From assembly GCF_000482385.1 (NCBI RefSeq), contig NZ_KI519393.1, forward strand, positions 28,393 to 92,392: a DNA stretch of 64,000 bases, given 5' to 3'. The notes below the pieces were generated by a model, which saw only the letters and a list, made by a program, of their open reading frames with translations, did not search any database and was not told where the DNA came from. The position numbers and the translations under genes were made by a program. Source of the stretch: Nocardia sp. CNY236 (GTDB taxonomy: Bacteria; Actinomycetota; Actinomycetes; Mycobacteriales; Mycobacteriaceae). This document shows, in pieces, positions 17,501 through 25,606 of the stretch (position 1 is the stretch's first letter; each line of letters begins with the position of its first letter).

Positions 17501-17875
17501 CTACAGGTCGGCGAAGACGTCGAGCGGAAACGGTGGTTCCGCGAGTGGGCGTACCGCCAGCCGCATCAGGATCAGCTGATTGTCGTCGCCACCGACCTGG
17601 TGCAACGATAGTTCGTAGCAACGGGTGCATCGATGGATCAGAGCCCACCGACCGCTACGCAGCACCGCGATGGACAGCGGCGTCATCCTGGCCTGGCACT
17701 CCGAGACGCCGCCATCGATGTGGTCGTCGGTATGCCGTGAGGTCAAGCAACTCGGACAGTGATTGCGCCTGCTGTCGTCGGGTGCGATCCGGTTGACGAC
17801 CGAACCGCAACGCAGACAGGTGAAAGTATCGGTACTCGGTGCGCGACCGGTACCGTTCGTGGTGTTGTGAGACAC
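17501..17875 (-). CDS. RNHCP domain zinc-ribbon protein (second tandem copy)
   Basis: This 124-residue protein has the same layout as its downstream neighbour without the long basic tail: CLRC, RRNHCPSCLTSRHTD, then IHRCTRCYEL and the shared end LMRLAVRPLAEPPF. It starts with GTG at 17875, which has a clear AAGGAG nine bases before it. The two proteins are clearly paralogues made by tandem duplication and later divergence. RNHCP proteins are often found beside translation or ribosomal functions in annotation, but no mechanism is established; I give only a zinc-binding prediction. Confidence 0.75.
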   Translation of the reverse strand: MSHNTTNGTGRAPSTDTFTCLRCGSVVNRIAPDDSRRNHCPSCLTSRHTDDHIDGGVSECQARMTPLSIAVLRSGRWALIHRCTRCYELSLHQVGGDDNQLILMRLAVRPLAEPPFPLDVFADL

Positions 17876-18367
17876 CCGGATGACTCCTTACTCGTGAACT
17901 GTATTCGAGCAACGGAGCAGGCCGAGTGCGCCTCGAGGTATTCAGCGGCAACCGATGTATTCAGCGGCAGCCGACGGAGTACTGCCGAGGCGTCCTCGGC
18001 ACGGGCCGGGTCATAGAAATCCTCCCAGGGGGCGTCGACCCCCTCGATCGCAAGTCGTCGTTCTTGCCGCGCCCACGATAACAACGGCGTCACGGCTTCT
18101 CCATCGAATTTCCGAGTTCTCCCGATGCCGGCAACGGCAACGCTCGTGCCGGCTGCGAACTCCTCGGTTCAGGGGCATCATCGACAGTATCCATAGAGCC
18201 GCGGGCGCCCCTGGTCGACGTGGTAGCGAAATACAGTGAAATACCGTTACCCCGGACGCGATGGACGTGTCGCTACCCATTGGCGCCGGTTTCGGACCAT
18301 ACTGGAATATCCGCTGGTGCTCGCTGAGGAACCGCAGCTTGGTGTCAAGGGAAGCCGAGGAAGCAGC
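17876..18367. other. 492-base stretch without a confident gene
   Basis: On the leftward strand, from 18093 to about 17880, a frame reads like protein (for example LAIEGVDAPWEDFYDPARAE and LEAHSACSVARIQF, with mostly GC third positions). It has no stop before it runs 130 bases into the RNHCP gene. It may be the decayed 5' part of a gene. It contains a 19-base tandem duplication (17938-17975). The rest (18094-18367) shows nothing recognisable. Confidence 0.35.
17938..17975. repeat. 19-base tandem duplication
   Basis: The unit GTATTCAGCGGCAACCGAT is followed at once by GTATTCAGCGGCAGCCGAC, two mismatches in 19. The length is not a multiple of three, so it would shift any frame across it. It falls in the suspected gene remnant upstream of the RNHCP pair. 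Confidence 0.8.
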
Positions 18368-18730
18368 ATGACAATTCTGCTCCAGGTACTCGAGCAGAGC
18401 TTCACGCCGACGACCCCATGGGAACGGCGAAAATTCACCTTCGTGCACGCCGACAAGATCGTCGGCATGCGACTCGACGGACAGGGCGGCGTATGGCTGG
18501 ACCTGTCGCGCACTGGTGAGTCTCAACGCCTGGCTCGAACCATGGACCCGCGCGAAGCGATCAATTTCCTGCTCGCCACGTTCGCCAAGATCGCCGAATG
18601 CGAGGAGCGCGGCGGCTCCTGGCTGGTCGGGCACGATGGGACACATACCGAGTCGATCGCGGCCACCCGATTCCCACCCAGAGCGAGCGAGGTCGACGAC
18701 GACGACCTCCTGGCCCGCGCCTGGTTGTAG
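18368..18730 (+). CDS. Conserved hypothetical protein, 120 aa
   Basis: The ATG at 18368 follows GAGGAAGC and opens a 120-residue acidic protein beginning MTILLQVLEQSFTPTTPWE and ending in DDDDLLARAWL. No signal peptide or membrane helix is seen and I recognise no family. A region GGVWLDLSRTGESQRLARTM looks like a small alpha/beta fold. An upstream in-frame ATG at 18236 would add 44 residues of poor quality. It stands alone, followed by the rhodanese gene on the other strand 84 bases away. Confidence 0.6.
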   Translation: MTILLQVLEQSFTPTTPWERRKFTFVHADKIVGMRLDGQGGVWLDLSRTGESQRLARTMDPREAINFLLATFAKIAECEERGGSWLVGHDGTHTESIAATRFPPRASEVDDDDLLARAWL

Positions 18731-18814
18731 CGGTCGCTGGTAGGCGCCACCCGAGAACCGGGTCGCGGTCGAGGCCGTGCCCCATCGAGGTGAATGCCGA
18801 CGTCGACCGCGCAC

Positions 18815-19633
18815 TCAGGCACCGGTCGCCACCGGCCGCTTGGGATCGTTGGACCATTGTGACCACGAACCGGGATACAACGTCGCCTCGATACCGGCCA
18901 CCGCCAGCGCCGCGATCTGATGCGCCGCCGTGACGCCGGATCCGCAATACACCGCGACCGGTCCAGGCCCGAATGCGGCGAAACGGTCGTGTAGTTCGTC
19001 CGCGGAACGGAACCTCCCCTCCGCGTCCAGGTTCTGTGTGGTCGGAGCACTGGACGCGCCGGGAATGTGCCCGGCGCGCGGATCGATCGGCTCATGGTCG
19101 CCGCGATAGCGCTCGGTCGCGCGCGCATCCAGCAGCACACCCCGCCAACGGGCCACGGCGTCGGCGTCGGCCACGGGAAGATGTCCCGGGCGCAATTCCA
19201 CATCCCCTGGCTCGGGGTCCGGTTCGGCTCCGGTAGCGATCGGTTCGCCCATCCGAACCCACGCCGGCAACCCGCCGTCGAGAATCCGCACGTCGGCAAC
19301 ACCTGCCCAACGCAGCAGCCACCACGCGCGAGCCGCTGCGAGACCTCCCGTAGCGTCGTAGACGACCACCGGGTCACCGGTGGCCATACCCCAGCTGCGC
19401 GCGCACTTCTCCAACTGCGTCACATCCGGCAGGGGATGCCTGCCACGCGCGGGCGAAGGCGGCGTCGCCAATTCGGTCTCCAGGTCCACGAAGACAGCCC
19501 CGGGTATGTGGCCGTCCAGATAGTGCTGCGGACCATCCGGATCGCCCAGCGCCCACCTGACGTCCAGCAGGCAGACCCGCTTGTTGTCCAACGCTTCTCG
19601 AAGTTCCTGCGGCGAGACCAGCACTGCGCTCAA
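18815..19633 (-). CDS. Sulfurtransferase (two-domain rhodanese/3-mercaptopyruvate type)
   Basis: The 272-residue protein has two rhodanese domains. The N-terminal one (LLDVRWALGDPDGPQHYLDG, GHIPGAVFVDLETELA) is structural; the C-terminal one carries the active cysteine, Cys230, in VYCGSGVTAAH. The CGSGVTA loop is the 3-mercaptopyruvate sulfurtransferase/SseA type rather than CRKGV thiosulfate type. It moves sulfane sulfur to cyanide or thiol acceptors. ATG at 19633. This is the intact sulfurtransferase of the window: the SseA homologue at 47 kb lacks its cysteine. Confidence 0.88.
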   Translation of the reverse strand: MSAVLVSPQELREALDNKRVCLLDVRWALGDPDGPQHYLDGHIPGAVFVDLETELATPPSPARGRHPLPDVTQLEKCARSWGMATGDPVVVYDATGGLAAARAWWLLRWAGVADVRILDGGLPAWVRMGEPIATGAEPDPEPGDVELRPGHLPVADADAVARWRGVLLDARATERYRGDHEPIDPRAGHIPGASSAPTTQNLDAEGRFRSADELHDRFAAFGPGPVAVYCGSGVTAAHQIAALAVAGIEATLYPGSWSQWSNDPKRPVATGA

Positions 19634-19807
19634 CTCAGCTCCTCGTTCCGAATCGCGTCCTCGCGCACCGACTTCCCTACACTACGCATCGAGGCGGTCG
19701 ATGCACTGTCCTTACGGCCGGAGTTCCGACCTGTGCTCGTGGTCGTGAGCCCCGGGCCCGGTACCGACAGCGTCCAGCAGTGTGCCCTGCGCCCATCCAG
19801 GGCGTCC

Positions 19808-20614
19808 CTAGGCGAGCAGCGACGCTTGGAAGCGGCGCATGCCGTGCAACCAACGGTCGTAGTCCGAGCCTTTCTGCTGAAACATCTTCGATACCTCGGG
19901 GTGCGGCAGTATCAGGAAGCGCTCGTCGGCCACCCCGGCGAGCACGACTTCGGCGACCCGGTCCGGGGACAGCACTGGTCCGGCGCTGGTTACCGCTTTC
20001 ATCGCCAATTCGGCCTCGGCGGGATACCGCGACGACGCGAAATCACCGTACAACAGCTGGGTGTCCACGCCCATGGGGCACACGCAGCTGACCCGAATCC
20101 CTCGGTCGCCGTAGGTCACCGACAGCCACTCGGCAAAACCGACGGCGGCATGCTTGGACACCGAGTAGGGCGCTGAACCGAGTTGGGTGAGCAGACCCGC
20201 CGCCGACGCTGTGCTGACGAAGTAGCCGTTACCGCGCTCCAGCCAGCCCGGCACCAACAGCCGTGCGGCGCGGACATGAGCCATGACATTGATCTCCAAC
20301 GTCGCCGCCCACTCCTGGTCGGTCGTGGCCTCTCCCCCTCCCCCACCGACACCCGCGTTCGCGAAATACAGGTCGACCGGACCGAAGTCGGCTTCCGCAC
20401 GTTCGATCGATGCCCGAATCACCGTTTCGTCGGTCATGTCGCCCGCGACCGCGACCGCGCTGGAACCCAGTGTTCGTGCCAGCGCAGCCGCACTCTCGCC
20501 ATCAAGGTCGGCGAGGACGACGCGAGCGCCAGCAGCGACGAGTCGACTCGCCAGCGCCGCGCCCAGGCCGGCCCCGGCTCCGGTGACGATCGCAACTCTG
20601 CCCGAAATCTCCAT
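19808..20614 (-). CDS. Short-chain dehydrogenase/reductase
   Basis: The 268-residue classical SDR has the NAD(P) loop TGAGAGLGAALA near residue 12, the aspartate LADLDGESA after beta-2 (favouring NAD(H)), the NAG motif FANAGVGGGGGE, catalytic serine in VSTASAAGLL and the tetrad YSVSK. The C-terminal tail (SPDRVAEVVLAGVADERFLI, HGMRRFQASL) occurs in a set of actinobacterial SDRs of unknown substrate. It is monocistronic. The function is limited to NAD-dependent oxidation or reduction of an alcohol or ketone. Confidence 0.85.
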   Translation of the reverse strand: MEISGRVAIVTGAGAGLGAALASRLVAAGARVVLADLDGESAAALARTLGSSAVAVAGDMTDETVIRASIERAEADFGPVDLYFANAGVGGGGGEATTDQEWAATLEINVMAHVRAARLLVPGWLERGNGYFVSTASAAGLLTQLGSAPYSVSKHAAVGFAEWLSVTYGDRGIRVSCVCPMGVDTQLLYGDFASSRYPAEAELAMKAVTSAGPVLSPDRVAEVVLAGVADERFLILPHPEVSKMFQQKGSDYDRWLHGMRRFQASLLA

Positions 20615-20754
20615 TCCCGCACCCTAGCGGGAAACCCCCACACTCCAGCGGGAAACGACAACCCACCAGAGAAGCTCGACGAACCCTCGGCAGCAGCTCG
20701 ACGAACGACGCCCGAGATCGACGCCCGAGATCATGTGCAGTCAGGCGACCAGGG

Positions 20755-21246
20755 TCACGTCGGGTTCGCCAAGCGCTCCAGCAGCGGCGTCGCGCGCGGA
20801 CCGACCAGTTGTCGCATCACCAGCGCCATCGTGGTGCGCTCGACACCGGGGATCTCGAGAATCAGTCCGGCGATGCGGTAGAGGTCGTCCGCGTCGCGCG
20901 CAACCACCCGCACCGTGAGATCGGTCAGTCCGGTCATACCGCACACCTCGGTCACCTCTGGTACGTGAGCGAGAGCGTCCACCACGGAATCCAGTCGATG
21001 CTGATCGACGACCACGGCAACGAACGCGGCGAGCGGATAGCCCAGAGCACGCGGCTCGATGCGGCGTTCGAAACTACCGAGCACCTCCCCGGTCTGCCAA
21101 CGAGACAACCTGGCCTGCACGGTATTCCGAGACAGACGCAGCCGTGCGGCCAGATCGACACCGGTCGCTCTCGGGTTGGCAACCAGCTCTAGCAGCAACC
21201 GAGCGTCGGTGGCATCCAAGCTCATGCCCATGGATTCACTGGTCAT
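20755..21246 (-). CDS. Lrp/AsnC-family regulator, divergent from bkdABC
   Basis: The 163-residue protein has an N-terminal helix-turn-helix (LDATDARLLLELVANPRATG, AARLRLSRNTVQARLSRWQ) and a C-terminal RAM domain (YPLAAFVAVVVDQHR, DDLYRIAGLILEIPGVERT) that binds amino acids. The ATG at 21246 gives the usual short lead before the first helix. It is transcribed away from bkdABC across 146 bases, the arrangement of BkdR-type regulators that switch branched-chain dehydrogenase genes with leucine, isoleucine or valine. This role is inferred from context and family. Confidence 0.88.
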   Translation of the reverse strand: MTSESMGMSLDATDARLLLELVANPRATGVDLAARLRLSRNTVQARLSRWQTGEVLGSFERRIEPRALGYPLAAFVAVVVDQHRLDSVVDALAHVPEVTEVCGMTGLTDLTVRVVARDADDLYRIAGLILEIPGVERTTMALVMRQLVGPRATPLLERLANPT

Positions 21247-21392
21247 ACAACGCAGTATGACACCACGAGGGGGTCCCGAATTGCGCATTCTGCCCATCCA
21301 CGCAGTCATCGGTTGCGCAGTTCGTGTCGTTGTGGATGCTGTGATGTGAGGCACATTCCACAGCGGAACAGTGCGTGAGGAGGCGATCATCG
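21247..21392. promoter_or_regulatory. Divergent asnC/bkdA control region
   Basis: Two TTGCGCA heptamers start at 21281 and 21313, 32 bases apart, that is about three helix turns, as expected for an Lrp-type octamer that wraps DNA. A CATAC...GTATG inverted repeat (21244-21259) covers the start codon of the regulator gene and could give autorepression. The ribosome site of bkdA is GAGGAGG at 21377-21383. Confidence 0.45.
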
Positions 21393-22505
21393 ATGCTGAA
21401 CCCGTCCGAGTATCCGGTCCAGTTGGTCCAGCCGGACGGCCACCGCGTCCTCGCTCCCGAGCACGCCGCACTGGTCGCCGACGTCGGACCAGAGCAGATT
21501 CGCGCCCTGTATCAGGACATGGTCCTCACCCGCCGTATCGACACCGAAGCCACCGCGCTGCAGCGCCAAGGTGAGCTCGGCTTGTGGGCGCCACTGTTCG
21601 GACAGGAAGCCGCCCAAGTCGGTTCGGCGCACGCACTGCAGGCCGACGACTACGTGTTCTGTGGCTATCGCGAGACCGCAGTCGCCTACTGTCGGGGTGT
21701 ACCACCCGGTGATCTCACTCGGCTGTGGCGTGGCGCGGCCCATCACTGCTGGGACCCGCACGCAGTGAACATGACCAACCCGAACATCGTTGTCGGCTCG
21801 CAAGGACTGCACGCAACGGGCTACGCCTTCGCCGCGCACATGGACGGCGCAGACATCGCTACCATCGCCTACTTCGGAGATGGCGCCACCAGCCAAGGCG
21901 ATATCGCCGAAGCACTCGGATTCGCCGCGAGTTGGTGCGCGCCGGTGGTGTTCTTCTGCCAGAACAACCACTGGGCGATCAGCGAACCAGTTCAGCTACA
22001 GAGCTCCACTCCCCTCGCCCATCGCGCATACGGATATGGCATGCCCGGGGTCCAGGTCGATGGCAACGATGTGCTGGCCGTACTCGCGGTGACCAGGCAG
22101 GCGGTGGCCCGGGCACGCTTCGGCGGCGGTCCGTCGTTCATCGAGGCGCTCACCTACCGCATGGGTCCGCACACCACAGCGGACGATCCCACCCGCTACC
22201 GCTCGGACGCCGAGACCGAGCAGTGGGCTCGGCGGGATCCGATCGACCGGATTCGCCGGTTGCTCGAGCTCGAGGGCCATTGGGACGACGAATTCGCCCG
22301 CCACATCGCCGAACAGGCCGACGACGTCGCCCACCTCGTGCGCACTGCGACCATCGGCATGCCCGACCCTGCGCCGACCGAACTGTTCGACCACGTCTAC
22401 AACACACCGCACCCGCTGATCACCGAACAGCGGAGGGAGTATCTGGAGTACCTGACCGGCGATCCCGGGTGGTCCTCCGCACCACCGGAAGGAGTCTCGC
22501 GATGA
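21393..22505 (+). CDS. bkdA: Branched-chain 2-oxoacid dehydrogenase E1 alpha
   Basis: The 370-residue protein has the thiamine diphosphate motif GDGATSQGDIAEALGFAA...QNN (GDG...NN) around residues 165-195 and the E1-alpha features GSQGLHATGYAF and LTYRMGPHTTADDPTRY. It decarboxylates 2-oxoacids and, with E1 beta, transfers the acyl group to lipoyl-E2. In M. tuberculosis the equivalent genes Rv2497c-Rv2495c, once called pdhABC, are the branched-chain enzyme; the divergent AsnC gene and the valine operon 10 kb away favour that reading here. The ATG at 21393 has GAGGAGG nine bases upstream. Confidence 0.92.
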   Translation: MLNPSEYPVQLVQPDGHRVLAPEHAALVADVGPEQIRALYQDMVLTRRIDTEATALQRQGELGLWAPLFGQEAAQVGSAHALQADDYVFCGYRETAVAYCRGVPPGDLTRLWRGAAHHCWDPHAVNMTNPNIVVGSQGLHATGYAFAAHMDGADIATIAYFGDGATSQGDIAEALGFAASWCAPVVFFCQNNHWAISEPVQLQSSTPLAHRAYGYGMPGVQVDGNDVLAVLAVTRQAVARARFGGGPSFIEALTYRMGPHTTADDPTRYRSDAETEQWARRDPIDRIRRLLELEGHWDDEFARHIAEQADDVAHLVRTATIGMPDPAPTELFDHVYNTPHPLITEQRREYLEYLTGDPGWSSAPPEGVSR

Positions 22506-23485
22506 TCACAACCTTCGCCGCCGCGCTCAACGCCGGCTTGCGCCGCGCGCTCGAGGACGACCCGAAGGTCGTGTTGATGGGCGAGGACATCGGCCGGCTC
22601 GGCGGGGTGTTCCGGGTGACCGACACACTCCAGAAGGATTTCGGCGACAATCGGGTCATCGATACCCCACTCGCCGAATCCGGCATCATCGGAACGGCTT
22701 TCGGCATGGCCTTGCGCGGCTATCGACCGGTGTGCGAAATCCAATTCGACGGATTCGTCTATCCGGCGTTCGATCAGATCGTCTCGCAGGTAGCCAAGAT
22801 CAGCTACCGGACGCGCGGGCAGGTCAGAGCTCCGCTCACGATACGCATCCCCTTCGGTGGCGGTATCGGTGCGGTGGAACACCATTCCGAATCTCCGGAA
22901 GCGTATTTCGCGCACACCGCCGGACTGCGCGTCGTGACGCCGAGCAATCCGGCCGACGCGTACACGATGATCCAGCAGGCAATCGCACTGAACGATCCCG
23001 TGATCTTTTTCGAACCCAAACGCAGGTATTGGGACAAAGCCGAGGTCGACCTCGACGCTCTCGACCAGGAAGGCGCGCTGCCGCTGGATCGCGCCAGGGT
23101 CTGCACCGTGGGCTCGGACGCGACCGTCGTCACGTATGGCGGCACAGTGTCGACCGGGTTGTCGGCTGCGCGCATCGCGGCGCAGGAGGGCCACGCACTC
23201 GAAGTGATCGACCTGCGCAGCCTGTCACCGATCGACTTCGACACCGTGGCCGAGTCGGTCGCCAAGACCGGACGGTTGATCGTCACGCATGAGGCGCCGG
23301 TATTCGCCGGGCTCGGCGCGGAGATCGCTGCCCGCATCACCGAGCGCTGCTTCTACTATCTCGAAGCACCCGTGCTGCGCGTCGGGGGATTCGATATTCC
23401 CTATCCGCCGGCCAAACTCGAACGGCACCATCTCCCCGACCCGGACCGTATTCTGCACGCATTCGACCGTGCGCTCGCCGCGTGA
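22502..23485 (+). CDS. bkdB: Branched-chain 2-oxoacid dehydrogenase E1 beta
   Basis: The 327-residue E1 beta subunit starts at ATG 22502, overlapping the E1 alpha stop (ATGA). It contains the conserved MGEDIGRLGGVFRVTDTLQ at the N-terminus, PLAESGIIGTAFGMAL, EIQFDGFVYPAFDQIVSQ, RIPFGGGIGAVEHHSES, and the C-terminal transketolase domain with VIDLRSLSPIDFDTV. Glu and His residues of the EHHSES segment contribute to the active site. It forms an alpha2beta2 tetramer with BkdA. Confidence 0.93.
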   Translation: MITTFAAALNAGLRRALEDDPKVVLMGEDIGRLGGVFRVTDTLQKDFGDNRVIDTPLAESGIIGTAFGMALRGYRPVCEIQFDGFVYPAFDQIVSQVAKISYRTRGQVRAPLTIRIPFGGGIGAVEHHSESPEAYFAHTAGLRVVTPSNPADAYTMIQQAIALNDPVIFFEPKRRYWDKAEVDLDALDQEGALPLDRARVCTVGSDATVVTYGGTVSTGLSAARIAAQEGHALEVIDLRSLSPIDFDTVAESVAKTGRLIVTHEAPVFAGLGAEIAARITERCFYYLEAPVLRVGGFDIPYPPAKLERHHLPDPDRILHAFDRALAA

Positions 23486-23516
23486 CCCGGGGTTCGCCAC
23501 CATGAAAGGCACCCAT

Positions 23517-24893
23517 ATGCACGACGACATTCCGCAACCTCCTGCCGCTGCCGTGCTCGAGTTCCGCTTGCCCGATCTAGGGGAAGGCCTTGCCGACGCC
23601 GACCTGGTGTCATGGGCTGTGGAAGTGGGCGACTGCGTGGAGTTGAACCAGACGCTCGCCGAGGTGGAGACGGCCAAAGCCGTGGTGTCGCTGCCATCCC
23701 CCTATGCCGGCCGGGTCGTCGAGTTGCTGGCGCAGCCGGGAGACACCGTCTCGGTAGGCGCGCCGCTCATACGCATCGAGCAACCGCACTCGGCCGATCA
23801 GCCCAGCGGTGGGGTCGACACGCACACATCGGTTCTCGTCGGATACGGCCCGACCGACGACACGCCGTCCCGGCGGCGATACCCTGCCAGAAAGCAACCC
23901 TCGGGCGCCTCGCCCTCTGGCCGGGCGATCGCGCCTGGAGACGATACCGGCAGCGAACCGGCACGCGCCGACGACAGTCCACCGACGCGTGGCCCGGCGG
24001 TACCGGCCGCACGGAAGCTGGCTCGTGAACTCGGTATCGAATTGTCGTCCATCGCAGGTTCTGGACCGGGAGGCGCGGTCACGGTGGACGACGTGCTCGG
24101 TACGACCGGTGTCGCGCAGCCCGGCGCCCACGCTCACGGCGGGTCGGACCCCGCCTACACGGACCTGGACATGGGGACCGCCGGCGCGAGTACCTCAGAG
24201 GTTCGTATCCCGATCAGCGGCGTCCGCAAAGCCACCGCCACTGCAATGGTCACCAGCGCCCGCACCATTCCGCAAGCCACTGTCTTCCGCACGGTGGACT
24301 GCACCGCATCGATGGAACTGCTCGACCACCTGCGCGCAACCCCATCTCCCTCGGGTGTGGCGGTCACCCCCTTGGCGCTGGTCGCCAAGTCGGCGCTGGT
24401 AGCCCTCGCCGAATTTCCCGGCATGAATGCCTACTGGGACGAACCCAACCAGGAGATCGTCATCGAGCACGAGGTGAATCTGGGCATCGCAGTAGCCACC
24501 GACCGCGGCCTGCTGGTGCCGAACATCAAGCAGGCGCAGGTGTCGAGCCTGACCGAACTCGCCGGCGCGATCGGCCGGATCGTCGACGTGACCCGTGCTG
24601 GGCGCGCGACGCTCACCGACCTCGGTGGCGGCACGTTCACCATCACCAACATCGGTGTTTTCGACGTGGACGCGGGAGTGCCTCTGGTGAACCCGGGCGA
24701 ATCGGCGATTCTGTGTCTCGGCGCGATCCGCCGCCGGCCGTGGGTGGTCGGAGACGAACTCGCCGTGCGCTGGGTCACCACTCTCGGCGTCGCGTTCGAT
24801 CACCGCATGATCGACGGCGAATTGGCGGCGCGTTTTCTCGCCACTACCGCTGGATTGCTGGAGGACCCACTGACCCTGCTCGGTCGCCTGTGA
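23517..24893 (+). CDS. bkdC: Branched-chain dihydrolipoyl acyltransferase (E2)
   Basis: Domains in order: one lipoyl domain (about residues 8-85) with the lipoylated lysine in VETAKAVVSLPSP; a Pro/Ser/Asp-rich linker; a peripheral-subunit-binding domain in VPAARKLARELGIELSSIAG; and the acyltransferase core ending in the catalytic FDHRMIDG (HxxxDG). It passes the branched acyl group to CoA, giving isobutyryl-, isovaleryl- or 2-methylbutyryl-CoA. I chose the ATG at 23517 because GAAAGG lies seven bases before it; the in-frame ATG at 23502 is possible. The E3 gene is not in the operon. Confidence 0.92.
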   Translation: MHDDIPQPPAAAVLEFRLPDLGEGLADADLVSWAVEVGDCVELNQTLAEVETAKAVVSLPSPYAGRVVELLAQPGDTVSVGAPLIRIEQPHSADQPSGGVDTHTSVLVGYGPTDDTPSRRRYPARKQPSGASPSGRAIAPGDDTGSEPARADDSPPTRGPAVPAARKLARELGIELSSIAGSGPGGAVTVDDVLGTTGVAQPGAHAHGGSDPAYTDLDMGTAGASTSEVRIPISGVRKATATAMVTSARTIPQATVFRTVDCTASMELLDHLRATPSPSGVAVTPLALVAKSALVALAEFPGMNAYWDEPNQEIVIEHEVNLGIAVATDRGLLVPNIKQAQVSSLTELAGAIGRIVDVTRAGRATLTDLGGGTFTITNIGVFDVDAGVPLVNPGESAILCLGAIRRRPWVVGDELAVRWVTTLGVAFDHRMIDGELAARFLATTAGLLEDPLTLLGRL

Positions 24894-24916
24894 GGCCGTG
24901 CCCGTACCGGATGCCC

Positions 24917-25366
24917 CTACTCGACCCGCGACCGTTCGGAGGGTCGGTCGGTGACCAGCGCTGCGGCTGCGCTACGGACGATGTCTGGAATCTCGACCGG
25001 CTTGCGGGTTTCCGCATCCACGTAGACATGCACGAAAGTGCCGGTAGCAGCCAACTCCAACGCGTCGTCCGCCTCGCGGAAGATGGCCAGATCGTAGGTG
25101 ATACTGGTGCGACCCAGCCGGGAGATGCGCAAACCGACCTGCAGTCGATCCGGGAAACTGACCGACCCGAGGTACTGGCACGAGGTCTGGGCCACCACTC
25201 CGAGCGCCGGCAGCGAACGAATGTCGACCCCTGTGGCATGCATCAGCCATCCGTTGACCGCGGTGTCGAAGTAGGAGTAGTACGTCACGTTGTTCACGTG
25301 CCCGTAGTGGTCGTTGTCGGCCCATCGAGTCGGCATCGGCCATAGCACCGGATACTGCTGCGTCAC
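24917..25366 (-). CDS. Hot-dog-fold acyl-CoA thioesterase
   Basis: The 149-residue protein is a 4-hydroxybenzoyl-CoA/YbgC-type thioesterase: MPTRWADNDHYGHVNNVTYYSYFDTA holds the catalytic aspartate of the WxDxDxxGHVNN pattern, followed by the long hot-dog helix and strands VGLRISRLGRTSITYDLAIF. It hydrolyses an acyl-CoA to the free acid. It is convergent with bkdC with 23 bases between, so it is not part of that operon, though a role in branched acyl-CoA homeostasis would fit. Confidence 0.85.
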   Translation of the reverse strand: MTQQYPVLWPMPTRWADNDHYGHVNNVTYYSYFDTAVNGWLMHATGVDIRSLPALGVVAQTSCQYLGSVSFPDRLQVGLRISRLGRTSITYDLAIFREADDALELAATGTFVHVYVDAETRKPVEIPDIVRSAAAALVTDRPSERSRVE

Positions 25367-25606
25367 CCGGCCGACGATAGCTCACAGTCCAAGGGGCACC
25401 ACGTGGGGGACAACGGGCGCCGGGCGCCAGAATCCGGAATGTTCGAACCCACTGCGGCGTTGAACCGATAAAGGGAACTCGCCCGCGGATGCGGCGCGCA
25501 CCGTCGAGCGCCGCACAACCGAGCACGACCGGGACAATGGGGTCCCCGACCGGTTCCGCGGGCGGGGTCGGCGCCTACGACTGCGCCACGCATGTCGCCG
25601 TCCGGC

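Noticed and set aside
18011..18814. 267-residue leftward frame antisense to the small gene at 18.4 kb
   Set aside because: No motif, no ribosome site and poor composition; the rightward 120-residue gene fits better.
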